NCBI RefSeq assembly: GCF_005938655.1
Contig: NZ_VCQT01000015.1
Span: 1-51,215, forward strand
Length of the DNA: 51,215 nucleotides
Reading direction: 5' to 3'
Source of the DNA: Alloalcanivorax gelatiniphagus
Lineage (GTDB): Bacteria; Pseudomonadota; Gammaproteobacteria; Pseudomonadales; Alcanivoracaceae
The notes below the pieces were generated by a model. That model did no database searches and had not been told where the DNA came from. It worked only from the letters and a program-made list of their open reading frames with translations. Both the position numbers and the translations under genes were made by a program. Shown here piece by piece: positions 9,307 to 16,837 of the stretch (position 1 is the stretch's first letter; each line of letters opens with the position of its first letter).

Positions 9307-10362
9307 ATGGAAGGTCAACCGGAGATCGTGCCGGTCCTGGACGCTCATCGCATCGACGAGAAGCGCCTGGCCGACTATCTCAAGCAACGGGACCTGCTCG
9401 ACGGTCCTCTGACGGTGCGCCAGTTTCAGGGCGGCCAGTCCAACCCCACCTATTTGCTGGAAAGCGGCGCGCGGCGCTATGTGTTGCGCAAGAAGCCGCC
9501 GGGCAAGGTGCTGCCCTCCGCCCACCAGGTGGACCGGGAATACCGGGTCATGAAAGCCCTGGGCGAGCACAGCCAGGTGCCGGTGCCGGCCATGCACGTG
9601 CTGTGCGAGGACGATGGGGTGATCGGCACCAGCTTCTACGTGATGGACTTCGTGCCGGGGCGGGTCTATTCCCACCCGCAGCTGGAAAGTCTGAACAAGG
9701 AACACCGGGGCCAGCTCTATCAGGACATGATCGACACCCTGGCGCGGCTGCACCGGGTCGACCACCAGGCCGCCGGCCTGGGGGACTTCGGCCGGCCCCA
9801 GGGCTATGTGACCCGTCAGGTGAAGCGCTGGAGCGCCCAGTACGAAGCGTCCAAGACCGACGAGCTGCCGGCCATGGACAATCTGATGGCCTGGCTGGCG
9901 GACAATATTCCCGACGACGACAGCGCCGCCATCGCCCACGGCGACTTCCGCCTGGGCAACCTGCTGGTGGACAATCAGCAACCGCGGGTGGTGGCGGTGC
10001 TGGATTGGGAGCTGGCCACCATTGGCCATCCGCTGGCGGACCTGGCCTACTGCTGTCTGCCCTACCATCTGCCCCACGGGGTGAATGGGGTGCGCGGCCT
10101 GGACGGCCTGGACCTGACCGCCCGGGGCATTCCCGACGAACACACCCTGCTGGAGCGCTACTGCGAGAGCGCCGGCCGTGACGGCATCAACGACTGGCCG
10201 GTGTTCCTGGCCTTCGCCCTGTTCCGCACCGCGGCGATTCTGCAAGGCGTCCACGCCCGCGCGCTGCAGGGCAACGCCAGCAACCGGGATGCCCTGGAAG
10301 TGGGCAAACGCGCCGGCCTGATGGCCGAACGGGGCTGGCAGATCGCCCGGGCACATAGATGA
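9307..10362 (+). CDS. Aminoglycoside-phosphotransferase-fold kinase, ACAD10/11 N-domain (LvaA-like)
   Basis: This is a 351-residue APH/choline-kinase-fold enzyme. The substrate-handling N-lobe contains QFQGGQSNPTYLL and a Lys-rich ATP-binding strand (YVLRKKPPGKVLPSAHQVDREY). The catalytic loop HGDFRLGN has H211 and D213, and the metal-binding motif DWELA has D233. The same loop and the following PLADLAY are typical of the kinase domain fused to ACAD in human ACAD10 and ACAD11 and of bacterial LvaA, which phosphorylate the 4-hydroxyl of hydroxyacyl-CoA. It is not an antibiotic-resistance enzyme despite the family name. GAGG precedes the start. No separate LvaB-like partner is visible in the window. 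Confidence 0.92.
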   Translation: MEGQPEIVPVLDAHRIDEKRLADYLKQRDLLDGPLTVRQFQGGQSNPTYLLESGARRYVLRKKPPGKVLPSAHQVDREYRVMKALGEHSQVPVPAMHVLCEDDGVIGTSFYVMDFVPGRVYSHPQLESLNKEHRGQLYQDMIDTLARLHRVDHQAAGLGDFGRPQGYVTRQVKRWSAQYEASKTDELPAMDNLMAWLADNIPDDDSAAIAHGDFRLGNLLVDNQQPRVVAVLDWELATIGHPLADLAYCCLPYHLPHGVNGVRGLDGLDLTARGIPDEHTLLERYCESAGRDGINDWPVFLAFALFRTAAILQGVHARALQGNASNRDALEVGKRAGLMAERGWQIARAHR

Positions 10363-10379
10363 AACGTTAATGAAGCATT

Positions 10380-10445
10380 GTAGGAGCAGCTTCAGCCGCG
10401 ATGGTTTGGGCGTTGTCCACCTATCGCGGCTGAAGCCGCTCCTAC
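10380..10445. repeat. REP pair, inverted
   Basis: Two REP copies face each other (10380-10402 and 10423-10445) and could form a long hairpin between the kinase and surE genes. The second copy ends 23 bases before the surE start, so it may limit read-through or stabilise the upstream transcript. Confidence 0.9.
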
Positions 10446-10467
10446 GGTGATTGACATGAGGTCGGTA

Positions 10468-11265
10468 ATGAAAACGTTCCGCAAGATCCTGGTCACCAAC
10501 GACGATGGCATCGACGCCCCCGGTCTGCGGGTGGCCGAGGCGGTGGCCGCCGAGCTGGCCGACGAAGTGTGGACGGTGGCGCCGGAGCATGACCAGAGCG
10601 GGGTGGGGCAGGGCATCTCCCTGCACACGCCGCTGCGCGTGTACCACCACGGTGAGCGGCGCTTCGCGGTGTCCGGCACGCCGGCGGACTGCGTGATGTT
10701 CGCCCTGGCCGAGTGGTTCGCCGAGGAGGCGCCGGACCTGGTGCTGTCCGGGGTCAACTGCGGGGCCAACCTGAGCGATTCGGTGATGTACTCGGGCACC
10801 GTGGGCGCGGTGCTGGCGGCGGCCCACCTGGGGCTGCCGGGCATTGCCCTGAGCCAGGCGTTCGTCGGTGACCGGGAGGCCATCGACTACACGCCCACCG
10901 AGCGCCATTCGGCGGCGCTGATCCGCGAACTGTGGGCCGCCGGCGCCGACCGGGACGGCTATCAGCGGGCCTGCTGGAACCTGAACTTCCCGGACCGGCC
11001 GGTGGCGGAACTGCGCGGCAGCCGTTTCACCCGGCAGATCGGCGGCGGCATCGCCGGCCCGCGCCTGGTGCATGGCACCGACGGGCGCGGCCTGACCTAC
11101 CACTGGCTGTCCTTTGAGCGCCGGCCGGGCAGCATCGAACACCCGCAATCCGATGTGGTGGCACTGCGCGACGGCTTCGTCTCGGTGATGCCGCTGCAGC
11201 CCACCCGGTGCGACGACGCCCTGGCGGATCACTATTGGGAGCAGGGCGAACGGCCGCTGCCTTGA
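10468..11265 (+). CDS. surE: 5'/3'-nucleotidase SurE
   Basis: This is a SurE-family metal-dependent phosphatase that removes phosphate from nucleoside monophosphates and some other substrates in the cytoplasm. The N-terminal ILVTNDDGIDAPGL contains the paired aspartates that bind the metal. VAPEHDQSG and the later LSGVNCGANL and YSGTVGAVLAA segments complete the active site. At 265 residues it is of normal size. I chose the ATG at 10468, which has GAGG seven bases upstream; the alternative GTG at 10447 lies inside a REP element. The usual pcm-nlpD-rpoS partners are absent here, so this may be an additional SurE paralogue. It directly follows a kinase predicted to make phospho-acyl-CoA. Confidence 0.95.
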   Translation: MKTFRKILVTNDDGIDAPGLRVAEAVAAELADEVWTVAPEHDQSGVGQGISLHTPLRVYHHGERRFAVSGTPADCVMFALAEWFAEEAPDLVLSGVNCGANLSDSVMYSGTVGAVLAAAHLGLPGIALSQAFVGDREAIDYTPTERHSAALIRELWAAGADRDGYQRACWNLNFPDRPVAELRGSRFTRQIGGGIAGPRLVHGTDGRGLTYHWLSFERRPGSIEHPQSDVVALRDGFVSVMPLQPTRCDDALADHYWEQGERPLP

Positions 11266-11311
11266 TCGCCGGGCGGCCGTCCGTTTTGCGAAATGATATT
11301 CCAAAATAATA

Positions 11312-11340
11312 TTGACGGTCCCGGGAGGCCATGTCAGATT
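11312..11340 (+). promoter_or_regulatory. Candidate sigma-70 promoter for the acyl-CoA ligase
   Basis: TTGACG (11312-11317) and CAGATT (11335-11340) are 17 bases apart, preceded by an AT-rich stretch (AAATGATATTCCAAAATAAT). A transcript from here would carry a leader of about 175 bases before the ligase gene. Confidence 0.45.
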
Positions 11341-11380
11341 GGCTGCCTGCCCGCGTTCCGGGCGTCGGTTTTTTCACGCC

Positions 11381-11455
11381 CGCCGGCCGGTATCACCATG
11401 CCGGCCGGCGGCGTATTTTGATAGCTTAATCTCACAGCTGATTCCACAGCTGATT
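11381..11455. promoter_or_regulatory. Hairpin and direct repeats in the ligase leader
   Basis: CGCCGGCCGG (11381-11390) and CCGGCCGGCG (11401-11410) form a perfect 10-bp stem around a 10-nt loop. It has no T tract, so it is not an ordinary terminator. Downstream, CACAGCTGATT occurs twice with a 12-bp period (11433-11443 and 11445-11455), about one helical turn apart. They look like tandem protein-binding sites, but the protein is unknown. Confidence 0.4.
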
Positions 11456-11521
11456 TCTACAACAAGGGCGCGGCCTGGTTCGCGCCGTGAAACGGTATGA
11501 CTTTTTAGGGAGAGTACAGGC

Positions 11522-13198
11522 ATGTTCGATCGGCATTTTGCCGTCTGGCCGGATGGGGCCCCCCATCATCTGACCCTGCCGGAAACCAGCCTTTACGAGA
11601 ATCTGGCGATTTCCGCCCTTCGTTACCCGAACGAAAACGCCATCATTTACTACGATCGGCCGATTACCTACCGGGCACTGAAGGACGAGGTGGACGCGCT
11701 GGCCGGCCAGCTCGAGCATCTGGGCGTGGAGAAGGGTGATCGCGTGCTGCTGTTCATGCAGAACGCGCCGCAGTTCATCATCGGTTACTACGCGATCCTG
11801 CGTGCCAACGCCATCGTGGTGCCGATCAACCCGATGAACCGCACCGCCGAGCTGGAACATTATCTGGAAGACACCCAGGCCGCCGTTTGCCTGTGCGGTC
11901 AGGAAGTGTTCGGGCAGATCGAATCGCTGATCGGCCATGAACGCCTGCGCCATGTGATCGTGGCCGCCTACGGCGAGTACGCCGCCACCGACACCGACCT
12001 GGAGCTGCCCGCCGAAGTGCGCGCCGCCGCCCAGCCGGTGAGCGGTGAGGGGGTGATCTCCTGGCGCGCCGCCCTGGACGCCGGCTATCGCCCCGGCGAT
12101 CTGCTGGTGGGCGCCGACGATCTGGCCGTGTTCCCCTACAGTTCCGGCACCACCGGCGCGCCCAAGGGCTGCATGCACACCCACCGCTCGGTGATGGCCA
12201 CCTGCGTGCACGGCGCCGCCTGGCGGCCCGGCGGCGGCCGCGAGGGCGTGACCCTGGCGACCCTGCCGTACTTCCATGTGACCGGCATGCAGGGCGCCAT
12301 GAACAGCCCGATCTTCCAGGGCTCCTGCATCGTGCTGATGACCCGCTGGGACCGCCGCACCGCCGCCAAGCTGATCGAACGCTACCGGGTCACCAGCTGG
12401 ACCAACATCGTCACCATGGCCATCGATCTGCTGTCCGACCCGGACGTGGAATCGTTTGACCTGTCCAGCCTGCAGAACATCGGCGGCGGCGGCGCCGCCA
12501 TGCCGGAGGCGGTGTCCGACAAGCTGTTCAATCTCACCGGCCTGCGCTACATCGAAGGGTACGGCCTGTCCGAGACCATCGCCGCCACCCACATCAACCC
12601 GGCGGATCACCCCAAGAAGCAGTGCCTGGGCATTCCGGTGTTCGACACCGACTCGCGCATCATCAACGAGGAAACCGGTGAGGAACTGGGCGTCGGTGAA
12701 GTGGGCGAGATCGTCTCCAACGGCCCGCAGGTATTCCAGGGCTACTGGAACCGTCCCGAGGAAACCAAAAAAGCCTTTATCGATCTGGACGGCAAACGCT
12801 TTTTCCGCACCGGCGACATGGGTTACTACGACGAGCAGGGTTATTTCTTCATCGTCGACCGGGTTAAACGGATGATCAACGCCTCCGGTTTTAAAGTTTG
12901 GCCGGCGGAGGTCGAAAGTCTTATGTACCGTCACCCGGCGATTCAGGAGAGCTGCGTGATTTCCGCCCCCCACGAGCGCCGCGGCGAAACCGTCAAAGCC
13001 TGCGTGGTGCTGACCGCCGCCGAAAAAGGCAAGGTCTCCGAGGAGGACATCATCGACTGGTGCAAGGAGCAGATGGCCGCCTATAAGGTACCGCAGATCG
13101 TTGAATTCCGTGATGAACTGCCGCGCTCGCCCACCGGCAAGGTAATGTGGCGCTCGTTGCAGGAAGCGGAGTGGGAGGCCCACAAAAAGCAGGCGTAA
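11522..13198 (+). CDS. Acyl-CoA ligase (AMP-forming, FadD/PimA-like)
   Basis: This ligase activates a carboxylic acid to its CoA thioester through an acyl-adenylate. It has 558 residues, the usual length. The P-loop-like A3 motif is YSSGTTGAPKG, A5 is GYGLSET, the A7/A8 region is RTGDMGYYDEQGYFFIVDRVKRMI, and the catalytic Lys is in SPTGKVMW near the C-terminus. GGGAGA lies a few bases upstream of the ATG. The gene is followed by a LIV-type importer and beta-oxidation genes, suggesting that it activates the imported acid. By eye it is closest to long-chain or dicarboxylate CoA ligases such as PimA; chain length cannot be read from sequence. LvaE of the levulinate pathway is also this kind of enzyme. 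Confidence 0.93.
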   Translation: MFDRHFAVWPDGAPHHLTLPETSLYENLAISALRYPNENAIIYYDRPITYRALKDEVDALAGQLEHLGVEKGDRVLLFMQNAPQFIIGYYAILRANAIVVPINPMNRTAELEHYLEDTQAAVCLCGQEVFGQIESLIGHERLRHVIVAAYGEYAATDTDLELPAEVRAAAQPVSGEGVISWRAALDAGYRPGDLLVGADDLAVFPYSSGTTGAPKGCMHTHRSVMATCVHGAAWRPGGGREGVTLATLPYFHVTGMQGAMNSPIFQGSCIVLMTRWDRRTAAKLIERYRVTSWTNIVTMAIDLLSDPDVESFDLSSLQNIGGGGAAMPEAVSDKLFNLTGLRYIEGYGLSETIAATHINPADHPKKQCLGIPVFDTDSRIINEETGEELGVGEVGEIVSNGPQVFQGYWNRPEETKKAFIDLDGKRFFRTGDMGYYDEQGYFFIVDRVKRMINASGFKVWPAEVESLMYRHPAIQESCVISAPHERRGETVKACVVLTAAEKGKVSEEDIIDWCKEQMAAYKVPQIVEFRDELPRSPTGKVMWRSLQEAEWEAHKKQA

Positions 13199-13229
13199 AG
13201 TCCGCATAACGAAACTTTATTTTAAAATA

Positions 13230-13258
13230 TTGACGCCGATGCTGGCCGCTGCTAGCGT
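13230..13258 (+). promoter_or_regulatory. Candidate sigma-70 promoter for the liv operon
   Basis: TTGACG (13230-13235) and TAGCGT (13253-13258) are separated by 17 bases within an AT-rich patch after the ligase gene. The following 125-base leader contains GCGGCCCG/CGGGCCGC arms (13316-13323 and 13342-13349) that could fold before the livH ribosome site. Confidence 0.4.
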
Positions 13259-13382
13259 CGTTGGCGGTTTTTAGTGAGCCGCTTTTAATCACAAGAAAAA
13301 CGAAATCGTAACGATGCGGCCCGGACGACGGGACTTCCGGACGGGCCGCGCGGCGATTTCATAACAACGAGGAGTTCGAGCC

Positions 13383-14246
13383 TTGGACGTGTTTCTGCAG
13401 CAAGCGCTGAATGGCCTGACGCTGGGTAGCATCTACGGGCTGGTGGCCCTGGGGCTGACACTGGTTTACGGCATTCTGCACGTTCCCAATTTCGCCCATG
13501 GCGCGCTGTACATGGTGGGCGCCTACGTCAGCTATTTCATCATGGTCGAACACGGCCTCAACTACTGGGTGGCCATGGCCGGCGCCGGGATAGTGGTGGC
13601 GGCGCTCTCGGTACTGTGTGAGCGGCTGGTGTTCCACCCCCTGCGGCATTCGCCGCCAATCCACGACAAAATCGCCGCCATCGGTATTCTGCTGTTTCTG
13701 GAAGCCGTGGTGCAGATGCATTGGGGTGCCGACTTCCGTCGCATGCCCACCCCCTACACCGAGATTTACCATTTCGGTTCCCTGACCCTGCCGGCCCAGC
13801 GTTTGCTGATCATCATCGGTGCCTTCTCGCTGATGGGTGCCTTGCACCTGTATCTGAAGAAGACCATGACCGGTTCCACCATCATTGCCATGGCGCAGAA
13901 CCGGGAAGGTGCTTTCCTGGTCGGTATCGATGCCAACCGGGTGGCGATGATGACCTTCGCCATCGCCGGTTTCCTGGCGGCGGTGGGCGCCACCCTGTTC
14001 GCGCCGATCAACCTGGTGTACCCGGCCATGGGCCACCTGGTGATCATGAAAGCCTTCGTGATCATCATTCTGGGCGGCATGGGCAGCATCCCCGGTGCCA
14101 TCGTCGGTGGTCTGATCATCGGCTTCGCCGAGGCGCTGGGCGGTTACTACCTGTCCGGCACCTACAAGGACCTGATCGCCTTCGTGCTGTTGGTGGCCAT
14201 CCTGTCCATTAAACCCACCGGCCTGTTCTCCAAGGGGGTGCGCTAA
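13383..14246 (+). CDS. livH: LIV-type ABC transporter permease LivH
   Basis: This is an inner-membrane permease of the branched-chain amino acid (HAAT) ABC family, 287 residues and strongly hydrophobic with about eight helices. The N-terminus MDVFLQQALNGLTLGSIYGLVALG is diagnostic for LivH. The start is TTG at 13383, with GAGGAG eight bases upstream; no in-frame ATG exists nearby and the TTG gives the expected N-terminus. It is the first gene of livHMGF plus binding protein. Despite the name, such systems also import amides, urea, aromatic acids and dicarboxylates. The neighbourhood of a CoA ligase and beta-oxidation enzymes points to a carboxylic acid. Confidence 0.93.
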   Translation: MDVFLQQALNGLTLGSIYGLVALGLTLVYGILHVPNFAHGALYMVGAYVSYFIMVEHGLNYWVAMAGAGIVVAALSVLCERLVFHPLRHSPPIHDKIAAIGILLFLEAVVQMHWGADFRRMPTPYTEIYHFGSLTLPAQRLLIIIGAFSLMGALHLYLKKTMTGSTIIAMAQNREGAFLVGIDANRVAMMTFAIAGFLAAVGATLFAPINLVYPAMGHLVIMKAFVIIILGGMGSIPGAIVGGLIIGFAEALGGYYLSGTYKDLIAFVLLVAILSIKPTGLFSKGVR

Positions 14247-15277
14247 TGGATCGCATCATGAATTTCTTCGCCAGCCCGGCCATGAAAATCGTGCTGATCG
14301 CCGCCGGCATCCTGTTCCCCCTGGTGGCCACCAGTGAATACCAGATCTATGTGATGGCGCTGGCCTTTATCTGGGCCATCGCCGTGTACGGCCTGAACAT
14401 CATCACCGGCTACTGCGGCCAGCTGAACCTGGCCCATGGCGGCTTCTTCGCCATCGGCGCCTACGCGGTGGGGCTGCTCACCGTGGATTACGGCTGGGCG
14501 TTCTGGCCGGCGTTCATCGCCGCCGGTGTGATCGGTGCCTTCCTGGGCTTCCTGGTGGGGGTGGTGTCGCTGCGCCTGAAGGAGCATTACTTCGCCATCT
14601 TCACCCTGTGCGTGGGCTTCATCATCTTCCTGCTGATCGAGAAATGGGAAGAAGTCACCCACGGTACCCTGGGGGTGATCAGCATCGCGCCGCCGGAGGG
14701 TTTCGGCCTGGTGGACTTCACCGAAACCATCCCGTTCTACTACCTGGTGCTGTTTTTCCTGGTGCTGGCGATCTGGTTGATCAGCCGCATTTCCCGCTCC
14801 CTGGTGGGGCGCACCTTCCTGGCCATCCGCATCAGTGACGATCTGGCCCAGTCCCTGGGCATCAACCTGATGCGCAACAAGGTACTGGCGTTCGTGCTGT
14901 CCACCACCTATGCCGGCCTGGCCGGTGCCCTGCTGGCCGGCGTGGTGCGCTTTATCGGCCCGGACCTGGCGGAAATCACCCACACCTTCGACGTCATCAC
15001 CTACCTGCTGGTGGGCGGCATCGGCACCCTGATGGGCCCGCTGGTGGGGACCCTGCTGATCACCTGGATCACCCAGGCGGTGCAGTCCTTCGAGGAGTAC
15101 CGGATGATCGTGTTCGGTCCGCTGCTGGTGCTGCTGGTGATCTTCATGCCCCGTGGCATTGTCGGCACCTTCCTGACCTGGCGCGGCCGTCGTCTGGCCA
15201 GCCGCGCCCCGGCCAAACACAGCGCGTCCCGCGTCGAGAAGAAAAAGAACCAGGAGGAGGCCGGTACCCATGGCTGA
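14246..15277 (+). CDS. livM: LIV-type ABC transporter permease LivM
   Basis: This is the second permease, 343 residues, with the conserved YGLNIITGYCGQLNLAHGGFFAIGAYA block and about ten membrane segments. Its ATG overlaps the livH stop by one base (TAATG), so the two are translationally coupled. A basic C-terminal tail of about 30 residues (rich in Arg, Lys, Ser) extends into the cytoplasm and overlaps the next gene by eight bases. It should form the heteromeric channel with LivH. Confidence 0.93.
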   Translation: MDRIMNFFASPAMKIVLIAAGILFPLVATSEYQIYVMALAFIWAIAVYGLNIITGYCGQLNLAHGGFFAIGAYAVGLLTVDYGWAFWPAFIAAGVIGAFLGFLVGVVSLRLKEHYFAIFTLCVGFIIFLLIEKWEEVTHGTLGVISIAPPEGFGLVDFTETIPFYYLVLFFLVLAIWLISRISRSLVGRTFLAIRISDDLAQSLGINLMRNKVLAFVLSTTYAGLAGALLAGVVRFIGPDLAEITHTFDVITYLLVGGIGTLMGPLVGTLLITWITQAVQSFEEYRMIVFGPLLVLLVIFMPRGIVGTFLTWRGRRLASRAPAKHSASRVEKKKNQEEAGTHG

Positions 15278-16052
15278 GCATCCGCTGCTGAAAATCAGCA
15301 ATCTGACCAAGCGCTTCGGCGGTCTCGCCGCCGTCAATGACGTCAGCGTTACCTTCGAGGCCGGCAAGATCAACGCCATCATCGGGCCCAACGGCGCCGG
15401 CAAGACCACCTTCTTCAACCTGGTGGCCGGCGCCATGCCGCCCAGCGAGGGCAGCATCGAATTCCAGGGCATGGACGTGACCGGCATGTCCCCGGACCGC
15501 ATCGCCCGGCTGGGCATCGCCCGTACTTTCCAGACCACCATGCTGTTCGATCAGTCCACGGTGCTGGACAACCTGATCGTTGGCCACCGGCTGCGTACCC
15601 AATCGCGGCTGTGGGACGTGATCATCAACTCCAAGCGCCTGCGCGACGAAGAGAAGAAGTGCCGCGCCCGCGCCGAGGAAGTGCTGGATTTCGTCGGCCT
15701 GTCCCACCTGGGCAACCGCTATATCCTCGACATCAGTCAGGAAGAGCGTAAGCGGGTGGCGTTCGCCCTGGCCATGGCCACCGACCCGGAACTGGTGCTG
15801 CTGGACGAACCGGCCGGCGGCATCAACCCGGAGGAAACCGAGAACCTGGCCGCGCTGATCCGCAAGATGGTGGCGCACGGTATCAGCGTCTGCCTGATCG
15901 AGCACAAGATGGACATGATCATGAGCCTGGCGGACAAGATCATGGTGCTCGACCACGGTGAAAAAATCGCCGAGGGCACGCCGGAACAGATCAAGAACGA
16001 TCCGGTGGTGATCGAAGCCTATCTGGGGAGTGACGAAGATGTTGAAGCTTGA
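15270..16052 (+). CDS. livG: LIV-type ABC transporter ATPase LivG, degenerate signature motif
   Basis: This is an ABC ATPase of 260 residues that should pair with LivF to energise LivHM. Walker A is GPNGAGKTT (39-47), Walker B is [10 protein letters not shown], and the H-loop histidine is in [10 protein letters not shown]. The ABC signature is unusual: where LivG proteins have a sequence such as LAYGQQRRLEIA, this one has [12 protein letters not shown] (from residue 155), without the LSxGQ glycine and glutamine. If it dimerises with LivF, one ATP site would carry a non-canonical signature. It overlaps livM by eight bases. Confidence 0.92.
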   Translation: MAEHPLLKISNLTKRFGGLAAVNDVSVTFEAGKINAIIGPNGAGKTTFFNLVAGAMPPSEGSIEFQGMDVTGMSPDRIARLGIARTFQTTMLFDQSTVLDNLIVGHRLRTQSRLWDVIINSKRLRDEEKKCRARAEEVLDFVGLSHLGNRYILDISQEERKRVAFALAMATDPELVLLDEPAGGINPEETENLAALIRKMVAHGISVCLIEHKMDMIMSLADKIMVLDHGEKIAEGTPEQIKNDPVVIEAYLGSDEDVEA

Positions 16053-16746
16053 GAACGTTGACGCCTGCTACGAAGGCTTCAAGGCCCTGGATGGCGTTTC
16101 CATGAACGTGGAAGCCGGCGAACTGGTGGTACTGCTGGGCGCCAACGGCGCCGGCAAGTCCACCCTGTTCAACACCATCAGCGGCCTGCTCAAGGCCAGC
16201 GCCGGGCGTATCAGCCTCAATGGCCAGGACGTCACCGGCAAGAAACCCTCGTCGCTGGTGCAGGCCGGCGTGGTGCAATGTCCGGAAGGGCGCAAGCTGT
16301 TTCCGGAAATGTCGGTGCTGAAAAATCTCATGCTGGGTGGCTACGTGCACCGGCGTGATCGGGCCGGCATGAAAAAAACATTGGACCATGTGCTTGAAAT
16401 GTTCCCGATTTTAAACGACAAAAAGGATGATGCGGCGGGCTCCCTCAGTGGCGGCCAGCAGCAGATGGTGGCCATCGGTCGCGCCCTGATGGGCCGTCCC
16501 AAGCTGCTGATGCTGGATGAGCCGTCCCTGGGCCTGGCCCCGCTGGTGGTCAAGCAGGTGTTCGGCGCCGTGCAGGCCATCAACCGCGAGGGCACCACGG
16601 TGCTGCTGGCGGAGCAGAACGCCTTCGCGGCCCTGAAGATCGCCACCCGCGCCTATGTGATCGAGAACGGTCGCCTGGTGATGGAAGGGGACCGCGAGGC
16701 CATGCTCGGCAATGAGGCGGTACGCAAGGCGTACATCGGCGCCTGA
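16039..16746 (+). CDS. livF: LIV-type ABC transporter ATPase LivF
   Basis: This is the partner ATPase, 235 residues. All ABC motifs are canonical: [11 protein letters not shown]alker [17 protein letters not shown] signature, [13 protein letters not shown]alker B. The ATG at 16039 has GGGGAG eight bases upstream; a GTG nine bases earlier lacks a ribosome site. It overlaps livG by 14 bases. The contrast with the degenerate signature of LivG suggests that the two ATP sites of the transporter are not equivalent. Confidence 0.94.
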   Translation: MLKLENVDACYEGFKALDGVSMNVEAGELVVLLGANGAGKSTLFNTISGLLKASAGRISLNGQDVTGKKPSSLVQAGVVQCPEGRKLFPEMSVLKNLMLGGYVHRRDRAGMKKTLDHVLEMFPILNDKKDDAAGSLSGGQQQMVAIGRALMGRPKLLMLDEPSLGLAPLVVKQVFGAVQAINREGTTVLLAEQNAFAALKIATRAYVIENGRLVMEGDREAMLGNEAVRKAYIGA

Positions 16747-16837
16747 CCCGGGCCGGCGTAACTGATCCGAGTCAACGCGAAAGCACTTCAATTCACACAA
16801 CAATACCCTGACAAAAACAATGGGAGAGAACAGCATC

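Noticed and set aside
9307..10362. Aminoglycoside resistance gene
   Set aside because: The fold is shared, but the motifs and neighbours fit the ACAD10/11-associated kinase; no resistance context is seen.
11266..11281. Terminator after surE
   Set aside because: The GGGCGGCCGTCC stem is short with almost no loop and is followed by only four T; too weak to call.
11332..11430. 32-codon frame starting MSDWLPARVPGVGFF upstream of the ligase gene
   Set aside because: It has no convincing ribosome site or codon pattern and contains the 10-bp hairpin; more likely leader RNA than a gene.
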